A DNA stretch of 64,000 nt from CAWUEX02 sp963921305. Its GTDB lineage: Bacteria; Pseudomonadota; Alphaproteobacteria; Rhodospirillales; Rhodospirillaceae. Each line of letters begins with the position of its first letter. Position 1 is the stretch's first letter. A model generated the notes under the pieces. The model ran no database searches and had not been told where the DNA came from. It saw only the letters and a program-made list of their open reading frames with translations. Location: NCBI GenBank assembly GCA_963921305.4, contig CAWUEX030000002.1, forward strand, positions 2,914,001-2,978,000, in the 5' to 3' direction. Both the position numbers and the translations under genes were made by a program. This document shows positions 1-8,265 of the stretch, piece by piece.

Positions 1-245
1 ATCACTGCACCAATGATCAACCACCCGAGCCCTTGACCTAGAACTTCATTGCGTGCTTCGCGTCTGGCTTCTGGTGTGTCGTACCAGGGATGCCTATGGA
101 CCGTTCCACCAAACATTTGAGCATAGCTTTCAGCGGTACTACGGGGCATACAGGCGCTGTCATGGCCATCTTCGTACCTTACGAAGTACTCACCCCACAT
201 GCTCTGTGTGAACGCTTGTTGTGGCCTCTCTACCGCTTCACTCAT
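1..245 (-). CDS. Hypothetical phage early protein, C-terminus outside window
   Basis: This leftward frame opens at an ATG at 245 and runs off the window edge, giving at least 81 residues. Its start overlaps the end of the upstream MazG-like gene by 8 bases (ATGAGTGA), the coupling seen all through this operon, which is the main reason to accept it. The visible part is hydrophilic, with WYDTPEARREARNE near residue 60, and ends in a hydrophobic run (GLGWLIIGAV) that may begin a membrane segment. I do not recognise the family. It is the last gene of the leftward early transcript visible here. Confidence 0.6.
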   Translation of the reverse strand, partial: MSEAVERPQQAFTQSMWGEYFVRYEDGHDSACMPRSTAESYAQMFGGTVHRHPWYDTPEARREARNEVLGQGLGWLIIGAV

Positions 246-1137
246 CGGGGTCGCTCCTGCTTATCGACGCGTCGACAAACTCTTCCAGAATTTGTTTACT
301 TAAATCATGGTCAGGGCTCGGTTCGGCCCAACCAAATTTGGACCAAAACTCCATTCCAAAGTGTCTATTGTTGTTGCTGGGATCGTGGTTGCTGTCTCGT
401 TGGAACCCAGAGGACCCGATTAAGCGGAGTCGATCACTATTGATTAAAGCGCGCCAACGTCTTGCGTCTATTGATACGTTTGTTAATGCGGCAATCGCTT
501 CCCGCATTACTTTTGCGTCACCGCTACCACTGTCTAAACCTTCAATGTGAGTAGCCATGCGGTCTAGTTTTGATATCAGTTCATCAGTGGGCTTAGGTTC
601 GACCTGTGAGGTTTTGGTGGTGTCTACTATGGCGGTGTTGATTAGACTCTCTAAACTATCCAGAGCCTTTTCTGTTCTATAGCTGTCGCCTGGGAACCTG
701 CTCAGCCATTCAAGAACGATGGTCTTTCCTAAACTTCGTTCCCCCGCGCTGTCTCGTAGGTTGGCCTTGGCTTTTTCCATTTCCACAAGGCTTTGTCCCT
801 GTGCGATGAGCCGTGCTGCGTCTCTCGTCCCCTTATGGTGAAGATACTTGTCGATTTTACGGGCCTTCTCGATCACCCGCGCGTTGACGCCTTGTTCACT
901 AATGATGCCGAGGTAATAAAGAAGTTTGATTGCGAACATGACATCGCCAATCTCTTTGGTGAGAAGGGCGTCATTTGACTTACCGAAGTCCGGGTGCTGT
1001 TGGTCTGGGTTGAGGCTGTCTAGTCCATGCCTCATTATCTTTCCCAAGATTTGTTGGGCCTCACCAGACTCTTCAATCAGGATTGATAGGCTTTCATTTT
1101 GCGCTACGTTCAGGTCGTTGAAGTGCCCATGCGTCAT
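238..1137 (-). CDS. MazG-like nucleotide pyrophosphohydrolase with C-terminal extension
   Basis: The N-terminal ~110 residues look like a MazG/all-alpha NTP pyrophosphohydrolase: the helix with EESGEAQQ followed by KEIGDVMFAIK gives the ExxE...ExxD metal-binding pattern. Such enzymes hydrolyse (d)NTPs to the monophosphate and pyrophosphate. The remaining ~190 residues are not recognised. I place the start at the ATG at 1137: it overlaps the preceding stop as ATGA and has GGAG 8 bases upstream, whereas the ATG at 1155 has no ribosome site. With the HD nucleotidase (7669-8265) and the Nmad5-like gene it suggests that this phage manages or alters nucleotide pools. The family call is from motif reading only. 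Confidence 0.7.
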   Translation of the reverse strand: MTHGHFNDLNVAQNESLSILIEESGEAQQILGKIMRHGLDSLNPDQQHPDFGKSNDALLTKEIGDVMFAIKLLYYLGIISEQGVNARVIEKARKIDKYLHHKGTRDAARLIAQGQSLVEMEKAKANLRDSAGERSLGKTIVLEWLSRFPGDSYRTEKALDSLESLINTAIVDTTKTSQVEPKPTDELISKLDRMATHIEGLDSGSGDAKVMREAIAALTNVSIDARRWRALINSDRLRLIGSSGFQRDSNHDPSNNNRHFGMEFWSKFGWAEPSPDHDLSKQILEEFVDASISRSDPDE

Positions 1138-2249
1138 ACTCTTATCTCCGGCCATGCGTGGTGTGGTTCGCCATCAAGAAGATGGCCAGCTTTCCCTTTC
1201 CCGATCCGCGCCATTGTTTCAGCGCGCGACATATCAAAGGCGCAATCGTGTTCAGCGATGTCAGGGTCAGTACCGATCAATGCGCCTTGGTCTGAAGGTG
1301 CCCATTCCCCCCACTGCTTAAAAAAGAACGGCACGTTAGCCGCGGCGCATTCATCACGGATTGCCCGTGCCCAAGCGGGGTGCATGGGCCTAATACCTTT
1401 CCCTCTTCCTGATTCACCGCCGCAAATAACCCAGTCCAATGTGGTGGGTAGGCGGTCTTGGAAGACACATTTAGACAATCCGATAAATGCGCCATGCTCA
1501 CCTGTTAAAGCACAACCCCAGTGCGCGCGGTTTGGTGCTTCTTCCAAGTCGATTGGCGGCAACCTCACGGTGTTGAGGGTGACGTAATTAACAAGAGGCT
1601 CAAGACTCAGGCCTCTTATCGCCGCTGGCGTGTTTAGTAGGTCTGGTACTGCGCGGTTTATATCATCCTGTGTTGATGCTGATGCAACCAACCAAACGTT
1701 GGGAAGGGGCCAGTCCAAGGACAGCATGTATTCCCATTCACCATCGCAAATCTTATCGCCGAGTTGTGGGCCTGCTACGGCGTGAATGCGGCCCAACCCA
1801 TCCAACACCTTGTCTTCTTTGGCGAGGTCTTCGAAGTAGGCTCTCATGCGGTCTGCGCGATGGGTAAGGACAATGAAGAGATATTGCGGACATAGCGCCA
1901 TCACACCAAACAGAAGGTCGATATACGCTTGCGGCACCCCTTCATGAAACACATCACCCATGGATGTTAGGAAGAAGGCGTGAGGCTTTCGCGTGTCCAA
2001 CGGCAGGGTCAGGCGGTCGCCGTAATCACGACTGATCTTGCCGGTCCACAGCGGGCCTTTACCTTCCGGGCCCGGCCGCGTGAGTCCTTGATAGAACGGA
2101 TGGTCTTTTAAACGCGTACCGGCTATGCCGCGGGCATAACAGTTGATGCATCCGGAGCTATGGTCATTGCAGCCCGCTAAGGGCTTCCAGGTCGCGCCGA
2201 CATATCCGGGGACATGCATCCATTCGATCTTCGTTTTATGTGTCACCAC
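1134..2249 (-). CDS. DUF5131 (phage Gp37/Gp68 family) protein
   Basis: The N-terminal pattern (IEWMHVPGYVGATWKPLAGC then SSGCINCYARGIAG) is the signature of the Gp37/Gp68 family, with a CxxxSxGCxxCYA cysteine cluster resembling an Fe-S or radical-SAM-like site. A second typical block, FLTSMGDVFHEGVP, lies near residue 95, and VICGGESGRG near residue 275. Biochemical function is not settled for the family; members are common in phages and often sit beside ASCH proteins, as here. It starts at a GTG at 2249, overlapping the ASCH gene's stop by 7 bases. Length (371 residues) is somewhat longer than many members. Confidence 0.8.
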   Translation of the reverse strand: MVTHKTKIEWMHVPGYVGATWKPLAGCNDHSSGCINCYARGIAGTRLKDHPFYQGLTRPGPEGKGPLWTGKISRDYGDRLTLPLDTRKPHAFFLTSMGDVFHEGVPQAYIDLLFGVMALCPQYLFIVLTHRADRMRAYFEDLAKEDKVLDGLGRIHAVAGPQLGDKICDGEWEYMLSLDWPLPNVWLVASASTQDDINRAVPDLLNTPAAIRGLSLEPLVNYVTLNTVRLPPIDLEEAPNRAHWGCALTGEHGAFIGLSKCVFQDRLPTTLDWVICGGESGRGKGIRPMHPAWARAIRDECAAANVPFFFKQWGEWAPSDQGALIGTDPDIAEHDCAFDMSRAETMARIGKGKAGHLLDGEPHHAWPEIRV

Positions 2250-2716
2250 GGCACCTCTGGTAGAATTGATTTGGGGATTTCAAAGAAGCCCTGCTGCCCT
2301 TTGAAGGGCACAGGCGTTTCAAATGCATGTGGCTTATCGGCCTGCCACGCGAAACGGCCGGGTTCCCAGTTGCCCATTATCAACTCTGTGTCTGTTTGTT
2401 CTTTCGTGAAGCCTTGGTGAATATCCCAACACATGCACATGTTCACGACACCAACAGCGGACCCAAGCGCCATGTTCTTAACTTTGAAGTCAGAACCGCA
2501 ATCTAAGGCGTCTCTTATCTCTTCAAGGCTCTTTCCATTCTTGCTGAGGAATTCCGCAATGAAACTGAGAGAGTCGTCTTGGTCACCACCGCGCCGCTTT
2601 GCGGCGTGCACAACCAGTGGTCCCCGATAGTGGGTATGCCAATGCCGCGTCTCATGACGCTTCCATCCCAGCACCCACAGCGTTGCCCATGGTTGCCAAA
2701 GAGAAATAGCTTTCAT
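2243..2716 (-). CDS. ASCH domain protein
   Basis: The opening MKAISLWQPWATLWVLGWK followed by ETRHWHTHYRGPLVVHAAK is the classic phage ASCH signature: a beta-barrel related to PUA domains, with a conserved K/R and ET pair lining the cleft. ASCH proteins bind RNA or modified nucleosides; some small bacterial ones hydrolyse N4-acetylcytidine. Which of these applies here cannot be told. The gene overlaps its neighbours on both sides (4 bases with the 671-residue gene, 7 with DUF5131), so all three are probably translated together. Confidence 0.8.
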   Translation of the reverse strand: MKAISLWQPWATLWVLGWKRHETRHWHTHYRGPLVVHAAKRRGGDQDDSLSFIAEFLSKNGKSLEEIRDALDCGSDFKVKNMALGSAVGVVNMCMCWDIHQGFTKEQTDTELIMGNWEPGRFAWQADKPHAFETPVPFKGQQGFFEIPKSILPEVPW

Positions 2717-4728
2717 GCTTCACTATCCTTGTTTGCTTTGCCGTTCACGTAGTCTTCAGCGGCCAACAGATAGGGAGCCCACTTCAGGTAATCAGCACGC
2801 GTGCGGTGGTCCTGATAGAAGCGTTTAAAATCGCCTGCCTTATAGGCTGACACATTGAACAGACGGTCTAGGGGAACGGTTATTGTTGCTGTGACGGGGG
2901 CGTTGTCACCGTACCGTTGCCATCTCATCCGTTGGCGCTGCCATGAGAATTTGGCTTTGCAGGCACGTGGCTTGAATTGGTCACACGGCCCAGGGTCCGC
3001 GGGGCCGGGGTTGCCGTAGGGGCGATATCGTCGCGGCCGGTAGTTGCTCCGATCACGCCAATCTCTGTCACGCCGGTCGCATTCCTTGATAGCTTCCTGC
3101 TCGGCCCAATAGTCTTCTTGCCCTATGAAGATAGAGTTGGCGTCCGCGGTGGCGTTCAGTTGAGCGCGGTACTTCTCAAAGTCAGGCGGCTCACCATTGG
3201 GGATGACGTTTGATCCGTCATAGATCAGTTCAAACGTGCGCTCGAAGTCCTCCGGCAACCACGATTTGACCGGTGGGTGTGGATGCATGATGGGTGAGCG
3301 GTCAAGAATGCCTTGCAAGATAAGTGCGATGCGATTGAACTGTTCAATAGTCTCTGAAAGCTCTGCCGAGGCTTCATCGAAATAGGGGTGGCTACTGTCG
3401 AAGGGTTGGTATTCTTTTAGGCCTTCATACCGAGACGCACCCTTTGCGCGGCCGACACCTCCACCATATGGGTTGTGCACCCAACTAGTGTCAGGGTTGT
3501 CTTTTTCCCATTGCTCTGAGAGTGCCTTGTTTTTTTCGTACTCGGCTTTGGCTTCTTCAAGAAGAACCTCCCACGAAGAGCGAGTTTTAAATTTCTTAAC
3601 GCTATCCCCGTTCATCCGCACCACCATTGGCTTGGAGAAGTCGTTTGCGTCCTTGTCCGGAAACATTTTCAATCCAAACTCAAGCTCTGAAGAAAGGCGA
3701 TAGAGTTGATCGCCATTCCGGAGGTACATGAAGGTGAGCCTGTCGGCTGCCTCTAGATGAAACTTAATGAAAGCGTCAAGCGGTTCCCGTCTTCCATCAT
3801 CAAGAGAGTTGTAGTCTTTAACGTTACGTCTCACCCGAAAGAGAGCGACGCAGCGGGGGAACGGAAGGCATTGGTTCAAGTTTTCTTCTTCTGATAGCCA
3901 TTGATCGAATTGGCTGATGTCATTGAAACTCATGCCGCCAGCTTGGTAGTTAACCAAGCATTCTTCATCCATGAACAGCATACGTTGCATGAGACATATT
4001 TTTTCATCGTAGTGTGCAGGGTCACCGTCTCTGATTTGTGAGACTTGTTCGGTGAGGCCCGCATATAGGGAGACGTTGAATATGCGTTTCTCTATCTGAC
4101 CCAAGACTTTTTGAAGACCCTTTGATTCAGCGATTAAAGGAATCATCTCCGCTGCCATCCAGGAGGCTACGGCTTCGTTCGCATGTCTAATTTTTTCAAA
4201 GAGGTCCGGTAAGTCTTCTTCGTGAGCCTTTACGAGTTGGTTTTTGTAAGCGTCTGGGTCTGGTGTCTCTGAGAGAACCACCAAACTGGTACCACTCTCT
4301 TCTTGTAAGTTGGTAATGCCCACTCGTGGCGACACGCCCAACCGGGACGTGATCTGCTTCACTTCTGCAAGGTGATCATTTGCCTTCTTTTGAAAGTGGG
4401 CCAGTGTTTGGGCGATGATCTGAGTGTGGTTAGGCTCGAAGATTAGGTCTCGGTCAACGTGCTCAAGTAACACGCGTATCGTTGAGTGACCGTATTTGTG
4501 ATCAGGCGACCTCAGTTCGACAAAGTTACTGCCAATCTTGCTGATACACCCAAACCACATGGGTTCCGGGCCCGGAGCACCAATAGGTGATAGGCCCTCA
4601 AGGTAATCGCCTTGGTCATCGTCCTTCACCCAAAACCACTGCCCAACCTCAGGGTCCGGCCGCTCAAGTGAGTCGACCGGTGACTCAAAGGGCGTTAGGG
4701 ATTGATCATCGCCAGACATGTCCGTCAC
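2713..4728 (-). CDS. Large unknown early protein (671 aa)
   Basis: The largest gene of the leftward operon, and I do not recognise it. The start is a GTG at 4728 overlapping the previous stop as GTGA; an ATG at 4719 is the alternative. Residues ~27-90 (EVGQWFWVKDDD, then MWFGCISKIGSNFVELRSP) could be a small SH3/Tudor-like beta barrel. The middle (residues ~105-250) is strongly helical. A basic, Arg/Tyr-rich, Pro/Gly-rich stretch lies near residues 555-590 (RRDRDWRDRSNYRPRRYRPY), a possible nucleic-acid-binding linker. No signal peptide or membrane segment is visible. It sits between ASCH and the Nmad5-like gene. Confidence 0.75.
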   Translation of the reverse strand: MTDMSGDDQSLTPFESPVDSLERPDPEVGQWFWVKDDDQGDYLEGLSPIGAPGPEPMWFGCISKIGSNFVELRSPDHKYGHSTIRVLLEHVDRDLIFEPNHTQIIAQTLAHFQKKANDHLAEVKQITSRLGVSPRVGITNLQEESGTSLVVLSETPDPDAYKNQLVKAHEEDLPDLFEKIRHANEAVASWMAAEMIPLIAESKGLQKVLGQIEKRIFNVSLYAGLTEQVSQIRDGDPAHYDEKICLMQRMLFMDEECLVNYQAGGMSFNDISQFDQWLSEEENLNQCLPFPRCVALFRVRRNVKDYNSLDDGRREPLDAFIKFHLEAADRLTFMYLRNGDQLYRLSSELEFGLKMFPDKDANDFSKPMVVRMNGDSVKKFKTRSSWEVLLEEAKAEYEKNKALSEQWEKDNPDTSWVHNPYGGGVGRAKGASRYEGLKEYQPFDSSHPYFDEASAELSETIEQFNRIALILQGILDRSPIMHPHPPVKSWLPEDFERTFELIYDGSNVIPNGEPPDFEKYRAQLNATADANSIFIGQEDYWAEQEAIKECDRRDRDWRDRSNYRPRRYRPYGNPGPADPGPCDQFKPRACKAKFSWQRQRMRWQRYGDNAPVTATITVPLDRLFNVSAYKAGDFKRFYQDHRTRADYLKWAPYLLAAEDYVNGKANKDSEA

Positions 4729-5267
4729 GCCGCTTTCTTGGCTGTCGCAATGGCGGTGTCGACTTCCTCAACCTGCACCGCAGGTAGCTGCACAACCTTT
4801 GTGCTTTCGCTGGAAAGGTACTTTGCGCCGTTCGGCCACGTCTTCTTCAGTTGGGCCGCAGTGGAAACTGAATTGAGAATGCTACGAACTTTGGTTTTAA
4901 GCTCGTTACGTTCGTCACGTAGCTTGCCCATCAACAGTTGATGTTCTGCGATCTTGTCAGCCAATTTTGAGTCAGCCGGAATAACGCCCATGGGCTTATA
5001 AGTGTGGCTGTTGAAAACGGGCCGTTCCTCTGGAAGTGGGAATATAAACACTTGCCCATTCACATTCACCTTTACGTCATCCGTAGTCGGCAATGCGCCT
5101 TCCGGTAGTTCGTCCATCTGTTTGCGTACCTTGAGGCTGTAGACGTGGTTGTAAATCTGCGTGGCAATTTGTTTCGCCGCCTTCTTGAGTCGCTCTTCAC
5201 GCTTACTGAAGGCATCATTCAATGCCGCACCAAGAATGTTAGAGCGTGTGTTTCTATTGAATCGCAT
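4725..5267 (-). CDS. Nmad5-like (nucleotide modification associated) phage protein
   Basis: Read from the ATG at 5267 (MRFNRNTRSNILGAALNDAF), 180 residues. A longer frame exists but would run back into the preceding gene; 5267 lies just after that gene's stop, with AGAGG upstream. The layout matches proteins I associate with Nmad5: an N-terminal helix with KREERLKKAAKQIATQIYN, a central PEGALPT...NGQVFIFPLPEERPV segment, then ERNELKTKVRSILNSV and LKKTWPNGAKYL. The name comes from genomic association with modified nucleotides; no activity is established to my knowledge. The family call is from memory of the motif order, so it is moderate. Confidence 0.6.
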   Translation of the reverse strand: MRFNRNTRSNILGAALNDAFSKREERLKKAAKQIATQIYNHVYSLKVRKQMDELPEGALPTTDDVKVNVNGQVFIFPLPEERPVFNSHTYKPMGVIPADSKLADKIAEHQLLMGKLRDERNELKTKVRSILNSVSTAAQLKKTWPNGAKYLSSESTKVVQLPAVQVEEVDTAIATAKKAA

Positions 5268-5295
5268 GGTCTGGGGTCCTCTGCGGTTGGGGTGA

Positions 5296-5520
5296 TTACT
5301 CTTCCGGCCGGTTTTCAGCGCGCCATTTCTCCATCTTGTCGGCACACTCCAAGGCCTCTTGAACCTTGGCGGGGTCTTCGCCTTCTTCAGCGCGCCACCC
5401 TGCCCATAGCCGGACTAACGCGGGTGCGTGTTTATCGCGCGCAAGAAGGATGAACATGTCTTCATCATCTTCGGCGTTTTCGAAGCAGTCGTATTGGCCT
5501 GGGTTGTTTTTGGTACCCAT
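5296..5520 (-). CDS. Small conserved phage protein (74 aa)
   Basis: Acidic 74-residue protein starting MGTKNNPGQYDCFENAEDDE. The NPGQYDC...DEDMFILLARDKHAPAL pattern recurs in small proteins of many temperate phages, often followed by short Asp/Glu-rich helices as here. Function unknown. It lies 13 bases after the zinc-ribbon-like gene in the same operon and is followed by the Nmad5-like gene. Confidence 0.75.
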   Translation of the reverse strand: MGTKNNPGQYDCFENAEDDEDMFILLARDKHAPALVRLWAGWRAEEGEDPAKVQEALECADKMEKWRAENRPEE

Positions 5521-5533
5521 GTCGGTTCACTCC

Positions 5534-5821
5534 TTACTCTTTGATAAATTCCCAATTACGGCACCAGTCGGTTTCTTCTGTGTATGGCCAGTCCCCCATT
5601 CTTCCTTCAGGGCCAAGTTGCGGTACGCCGCCGCGACAGGGGGCTACTGGTGTGCTTTCTTCTGTTGTTTGAGTAACCAAGAAGCGGTCCCACCACTCGC
5701 AGTTCTCACATCTTTGTTTACGCTTGGGGCGTGCCGCTTCATCTGAAAATAAGTTTTCCGTTTCCGGCTCTTTATTCACTTCAGGCGCTTCGGTTTGCGT
5801 TTGTGTTTTCTTCTTCGCCAT
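5534..5821 (-). CDS. Small Cys-containing phage protein
   Basis: 95 residues: a Lys/Thr/Glu-rich disordered head (MAKKKTQTQTEAPEVNKEPE), then a compact part with CENCEWWDRF, PCRGGVPQLGP and WCRNWEF. The four cysteines (CxxC, one in APCRGG, one in DWCRNW) could bind one zinc or Fe-S centre. Similar short 'CENCRYW' proteins occur in many prophages beside ssb. Function unknown. Confidence 0.7.
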   Translation of the reverse strand: MAKKKTQTQTEAPEVNKEPETENLFSDEAARPKRKQRCENCEWWDRFLVTQTTEESTPVAPCRGGVPQLGPEGRMGDWPYTEETDWCRNWEFIKE

Positions 5822-5844
5822 GAGGGCGTCCTTTTCAGTTCGGG

Positions 5845-6324
5845 TTAGAACGGAATTTCATCGTCCATGTCGCCAGCCGGACCTGAATCCCAACCGCCAG
5901 ACTCAGTGTCATCTGGTTCGTAATCGTGATTGCCTTGATTGGCGGCTCTGTCGTCGCCTGTGCTCTGTCCGCCGCCGCGGCTATCCAGCATGGTCAGTTC
6001 AGAGTTGTAGCCCTGAAGGACCACCTCAGTGGTGTAGCGGTCGGCACCAGATTGGTCCTGCCACTTGCGCGTCTGAAGTTGTCCGCAGACGTAGACCTTT
6101 GATCCTTTGCGAAGATATCGCTCGGCGATGTCGGCAAGGTTTCCCCATATCACCACACGGTGCCATTCCGTTTTTTCCCGTCGCTCGCCGGTGTTGCGGT
6201 CCTTCCAGCTTTGCGATGTGGCAATAGAGAGATTGGCCACCTTTGTTCCGCTTTGCGTGGTGCGAACCTCCGGATCACGGCCAAGGTTGCCGATCAAGAT
6301 GACCTTGTTGACAGAGCCCGCCAT
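5845..6324 (-). CDS. ssb: Single-stranded DNA-binding protein
   Basis: Clear SSB. The OB fold occupies residues ~1-110 (MAGSVNKVILIGNLGRDPE, then EWHRVVIWGNLADIAERYLR and GQLQTRKWQDQSG). A Gly/Ser/Asp-rich linker follows, and the tail ends MDDEIPF, the conserved acidic tip that recruits replication and repair proteins. 159 residues is normal for bacterial SSB. It coats single-stranded phage DNA during replication or recombination. The start ATG at 6324 shares one base with the stop of the upstream membrane-protein gene. Confidence 0.97.
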   Translation of the reverse strand: MAGSVNKVILIGNLGRDPEVRTTQSGTKVANLSIATSQSWKDRNTGERREKTEWHRVVIWGNLADIAERYLRKGSKVYVCGQLQTRKWQDQSGADRYTTEVVLQGYNSELTMLDSRGGGQSTGDDRAANQGNHDYEPDDTESGGWDSGPAGDMDDEIPF

Positions 6325-6545
6325 TAAGGTTCGCTCCGTAGGATACGGAAGAACATCCAGGACATTCCGACAATGAAACCGCCAAATAGCAGGGTGAAAA
6401 AAGCGGGCTTCGCCATCAGTCCGTCAAACCCAATGGCGAAGATCGTGTAGATGACCAAAGTGTTGATGGTTGCGCCCTCGATCATCATTTGCACAGCCTT
6501 CGCCCAATCCCAGAACTTGGCTTTGGTGTCCTCATCCCATTTCAT
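6324..6545 (-). CDS. Small membrane protein
   Basis: Read from the ATG at 6545, which has a strong GGAGG site 6 bases upstream and overlaps the end of the preceding gene by 14 bases; 73 residues. Two hydrophobic helices are visible: NTLVIYTIFAIGFDGLM and AFFTLLFGGFIVGMSWMFF, with charged ends. No family recognised. Its place between ssb and a cytoplasmic protein gives no clear role; superinfection exclusion would be a guess. Confidence 0.65.
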   Translation of the reverse strand: MKWDEDTKAKFWDWAKAVQMMIEGATINTLVIYTIFAIGFDGLMAKPAFFTLLFGGFIVGMSWMFFRILRSEP

Positions 6546-6930
6546 GGCGGGCCTCCTTTTCGGATATGAGTCCATTCGTCAGGCACTTATTGAGTGACAA
6601 TTGATTAAGAAGCCGCGCGGTTTGTTGGTCTGAGAGTTCGATCACAATGTCATCGCGTCCATCAACGCACCCGGCGATTAGCTTTCCGCCGCCGTCTATG
6701 GTGTGCGCTTCAAAGCGGATGTGCGGCACTTCAGATATGGTCGTGGGTCGCCAGTCGCGGCGCAGTGTGCGCAAACCAGCAATGATTGCGTTAAGCCCTT
6801 GTCCGAAGAAGTTGTTGACCGTGCGTTCTGCCTCTTGGAGTGCCGTGTTGACTTCCATTGCCTTATCGCGCCGGATCATGCGCGCGATAACGTCTTCCGT
6901 TTCAACGGACTCATGGGGCGTGCGTGTCAT
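6532..6930 (-). CDS. Hypothetical phage protein
   Basis: 132 residues from the ATG at 6930, which overlaps the DUF4031-like stop as ATGA; the longer open frame to 6993 is unlikely to be used. Mostly helical (residues ~10-55) followed by a beta-rich part (HIRFEAHTIDGGGKLIAGC, DDIVIELSDQQTARLL). No recognised family. Soluble, no signal peptide. Confidence 0.65.
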   Translation of the reverse strand: MTRTPHESVETEDVIARMIRRDKAMEVNTALQEAERTVNNFFGQGLNAIIAGLRTLRRDWRPTTISEVPHIRFEAHTIDGGGKLIAGCVDGRDDIVIELSDQQTARLLNQLSLNKCLTNGLISEKEARHEMG

Positions 6931-7301
6931 AACGCCATCCCAGTTTGTCTTCCGGATTGAAACGGGGCGATGGTGCCAATGGTTTCTATGCACTCATCCA
7001 GGGTTTTAAATACGATCATGGGTCGGCCAAGGTGGTGGCGTTTTCTGTCCCATACCGCGACAATCTGATCACGGTTGACCAACACCGCTCCGGCCTTCTT
7101 CGCCGCGGCTAACTTTCCTTTGAAGATGTCAAAGTGTTCGGTGGGTTGGTCTTCTTTTTGTATCCACTGAACTTTGAGTCCGATGCCTTGCGCGAAGGCA
7201 ATCAACTCTTCCTTGCCTTCATCCCCAACAAGTGTGGAGCATAGGTGTGCGCTCGGGCCGTACTTCTCGCTGTATGCGACCGGTGTGTCATGAACAATCA
7301 T
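6927..7301 (-). CDS. DUF4031-like protein
   Basis: 124 residues beginning MIVHDTPVAYSEKYGPSAHL, with a DxGxEEL-like helix (DEGKEELIAFAQGIGLKVQW), HFDIFKGKLAAAKKAGAV and a C-terminal short helix. This matches the small DUF4031 family common in actinobacterial and phage genomes: a VxxDxxxxxHLxS start, and HxDL with the KRxxAxxxGA motif. Function unknown. ATGA overlaps join it to both neighbours. Confidence 0.65.
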   Translation of the reverse strand: MIVHDTPVAYSEKYGPSAHLCSTLVGDEGKEELIAFAQGIGLKVQWIQKEDQPTEHFDIFKGKLAAAKKAGAVLVNRDQIVAVWDRKRHHLGRPMIVFKTLDECIETIGTIAPFQSGRQTGMAL

Positions 7302-7672
7302 GACGCTTGTTTCCGCCGCAGTGGTGTGGGTTTAGATTCTTTCTTTTGTGTCGGCTTCGTCTTGCCGCCGTGTTTTAGAATGTCACGGCGTTCAGCGATC
7401 ACATCGCTGATGATCCGGCACATTTTGCTAAAGGAGCCTTTACGCCGAAACATGCGCCATTCCAATACTGCGTCAAAGATGCGCAGAGCCCAGCGCTTAC
7501 GCCAGTTATGAAAGGCGGTGCGGCACTCCTTGCTGCACTGCTTTTGGTCATGCCGGTCGTATTGAAACTTTGACCGGCACCACGTGCAGATACGCACACC
7601 CAGAACCGGGCGCGCTGCACGTCCTTTCGCCGGAAGTTTTCGGCCGCTTTTTGTTGCGATGGATAACTTCAT
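7298..7672 (-). CDS. Zinc-finger-like phage protein
   Basis: 124 very basic residues. A single zinc-finger-like unit lies at residues ~29-50: CTWCRSKFQYDRHDQKQCSKEC, that is C-x2-C...C-x3-C, followed by RTAFHNWRKRW. Similar C4 fingers occur in small phage proteins and in the tails of some HNH enzymes. The Lys-rich C-terminus suggests nucleic-acid binding. Starts at an ATG overlapping the HD-gene stop. Confidence 0.65.
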   Translation of the reverse strand: MKLSIATKSGRKLPAKGRAARPVLGVRICTWCRSKFQYDRHDQKQCSKECRTAFHNWRKRWALRIFDAVLEWRMFRRKGSFSKMCRIISDVIAERRDILKHGGKTKPTQKKESKPTPLRRKQAS

Positions 7673-8265
7673 GAGAACGCCTCCGGTAAATAGAGTTCGA
7701 GGCGTTCCGTAAGAACTTCTTCAGCCTTAGCCCAACCCCAGGCCTTGATGACTTTGGACATCGGGGAAACGTCGAATCGTATTCCGTGTTCTTCAGGTCT
7801 CGTTTGAGTCAGAAGGTCGCGGCGTTCTGTAGCCGCGGCGATTAAATCAGCCTGCTTGATAAGGCGCTCTTCATGTTCACTGAGGGGCCAAGTCAAACCG
7901 AACCGTTCGTGAATAGCGGCGTCTATGGGGTCTTCAATCTCTTCTCGGATTTTGGTTTCAACACCTATGGCGGCAAATGCTTTTTTGACTGGCCATATAC
8001 GATCTTGAACATAGGTTTCTTTGGCGTCGTGAAGGTATCCGTAGACGCGCAACTCCGGTGGCAGTTGGTCCCCTACGATAACGCTGTGTTGTGCAACGGT
8101 GATGGGAAGTTGCGCCGCGCCTGCCCACCGGTTTGTTGTGGCGAGGTGATGAATGACATCTTTGATGTTGATGTCTTCAACGCGCGGGTTGAGAAGATCG
8201 AAAGCACCACCTGTGTACGTGTACATGGTAGCTGATGATCGGGAGTCGGTCTGGGGCGATGTCAT
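7669..8265 (-). CDS. HD-domain phosphohydrolase (YfbR-like 5'-nucleotidase)
   Basis: 198-residue HD-fold protein. The metal ligands can be read in order: QHS (residues ~63), YLHDAKETY (HD near 84) and the late KQADLIAAATE aspartate. This arrangement and the opening TGGAFDLLNPRVEDINIKD are typical of phage HD proteins related to YfbR, which dephosphorylate deoxynucleoside monophosphates. Together with the MazG-like enzyme it could remove selected dNTPs or dNMPs. Start at 8265 overlaps the previous stop (ATGA); an internal ATG at 8226 is possible. Confidence 0.85.
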   Translation of the reverse strand: MTSPQTDSRSSATMYTYTGGAFDLLNPRVEDINIKDVIHHLATTNRWAGAAQLPITVAQHSVIVGDQLPPELRVYGYLHDAKETYVQDRIWPVKKAFAAIGVETKIREEIEDPIDAAIHERFGLTWPLSEHEERLIKQADLIAAATERRDLLTQTRPEEHGIRFDVSPMSKVIKAWGWAKAEEVLTERLELYLPEAFS

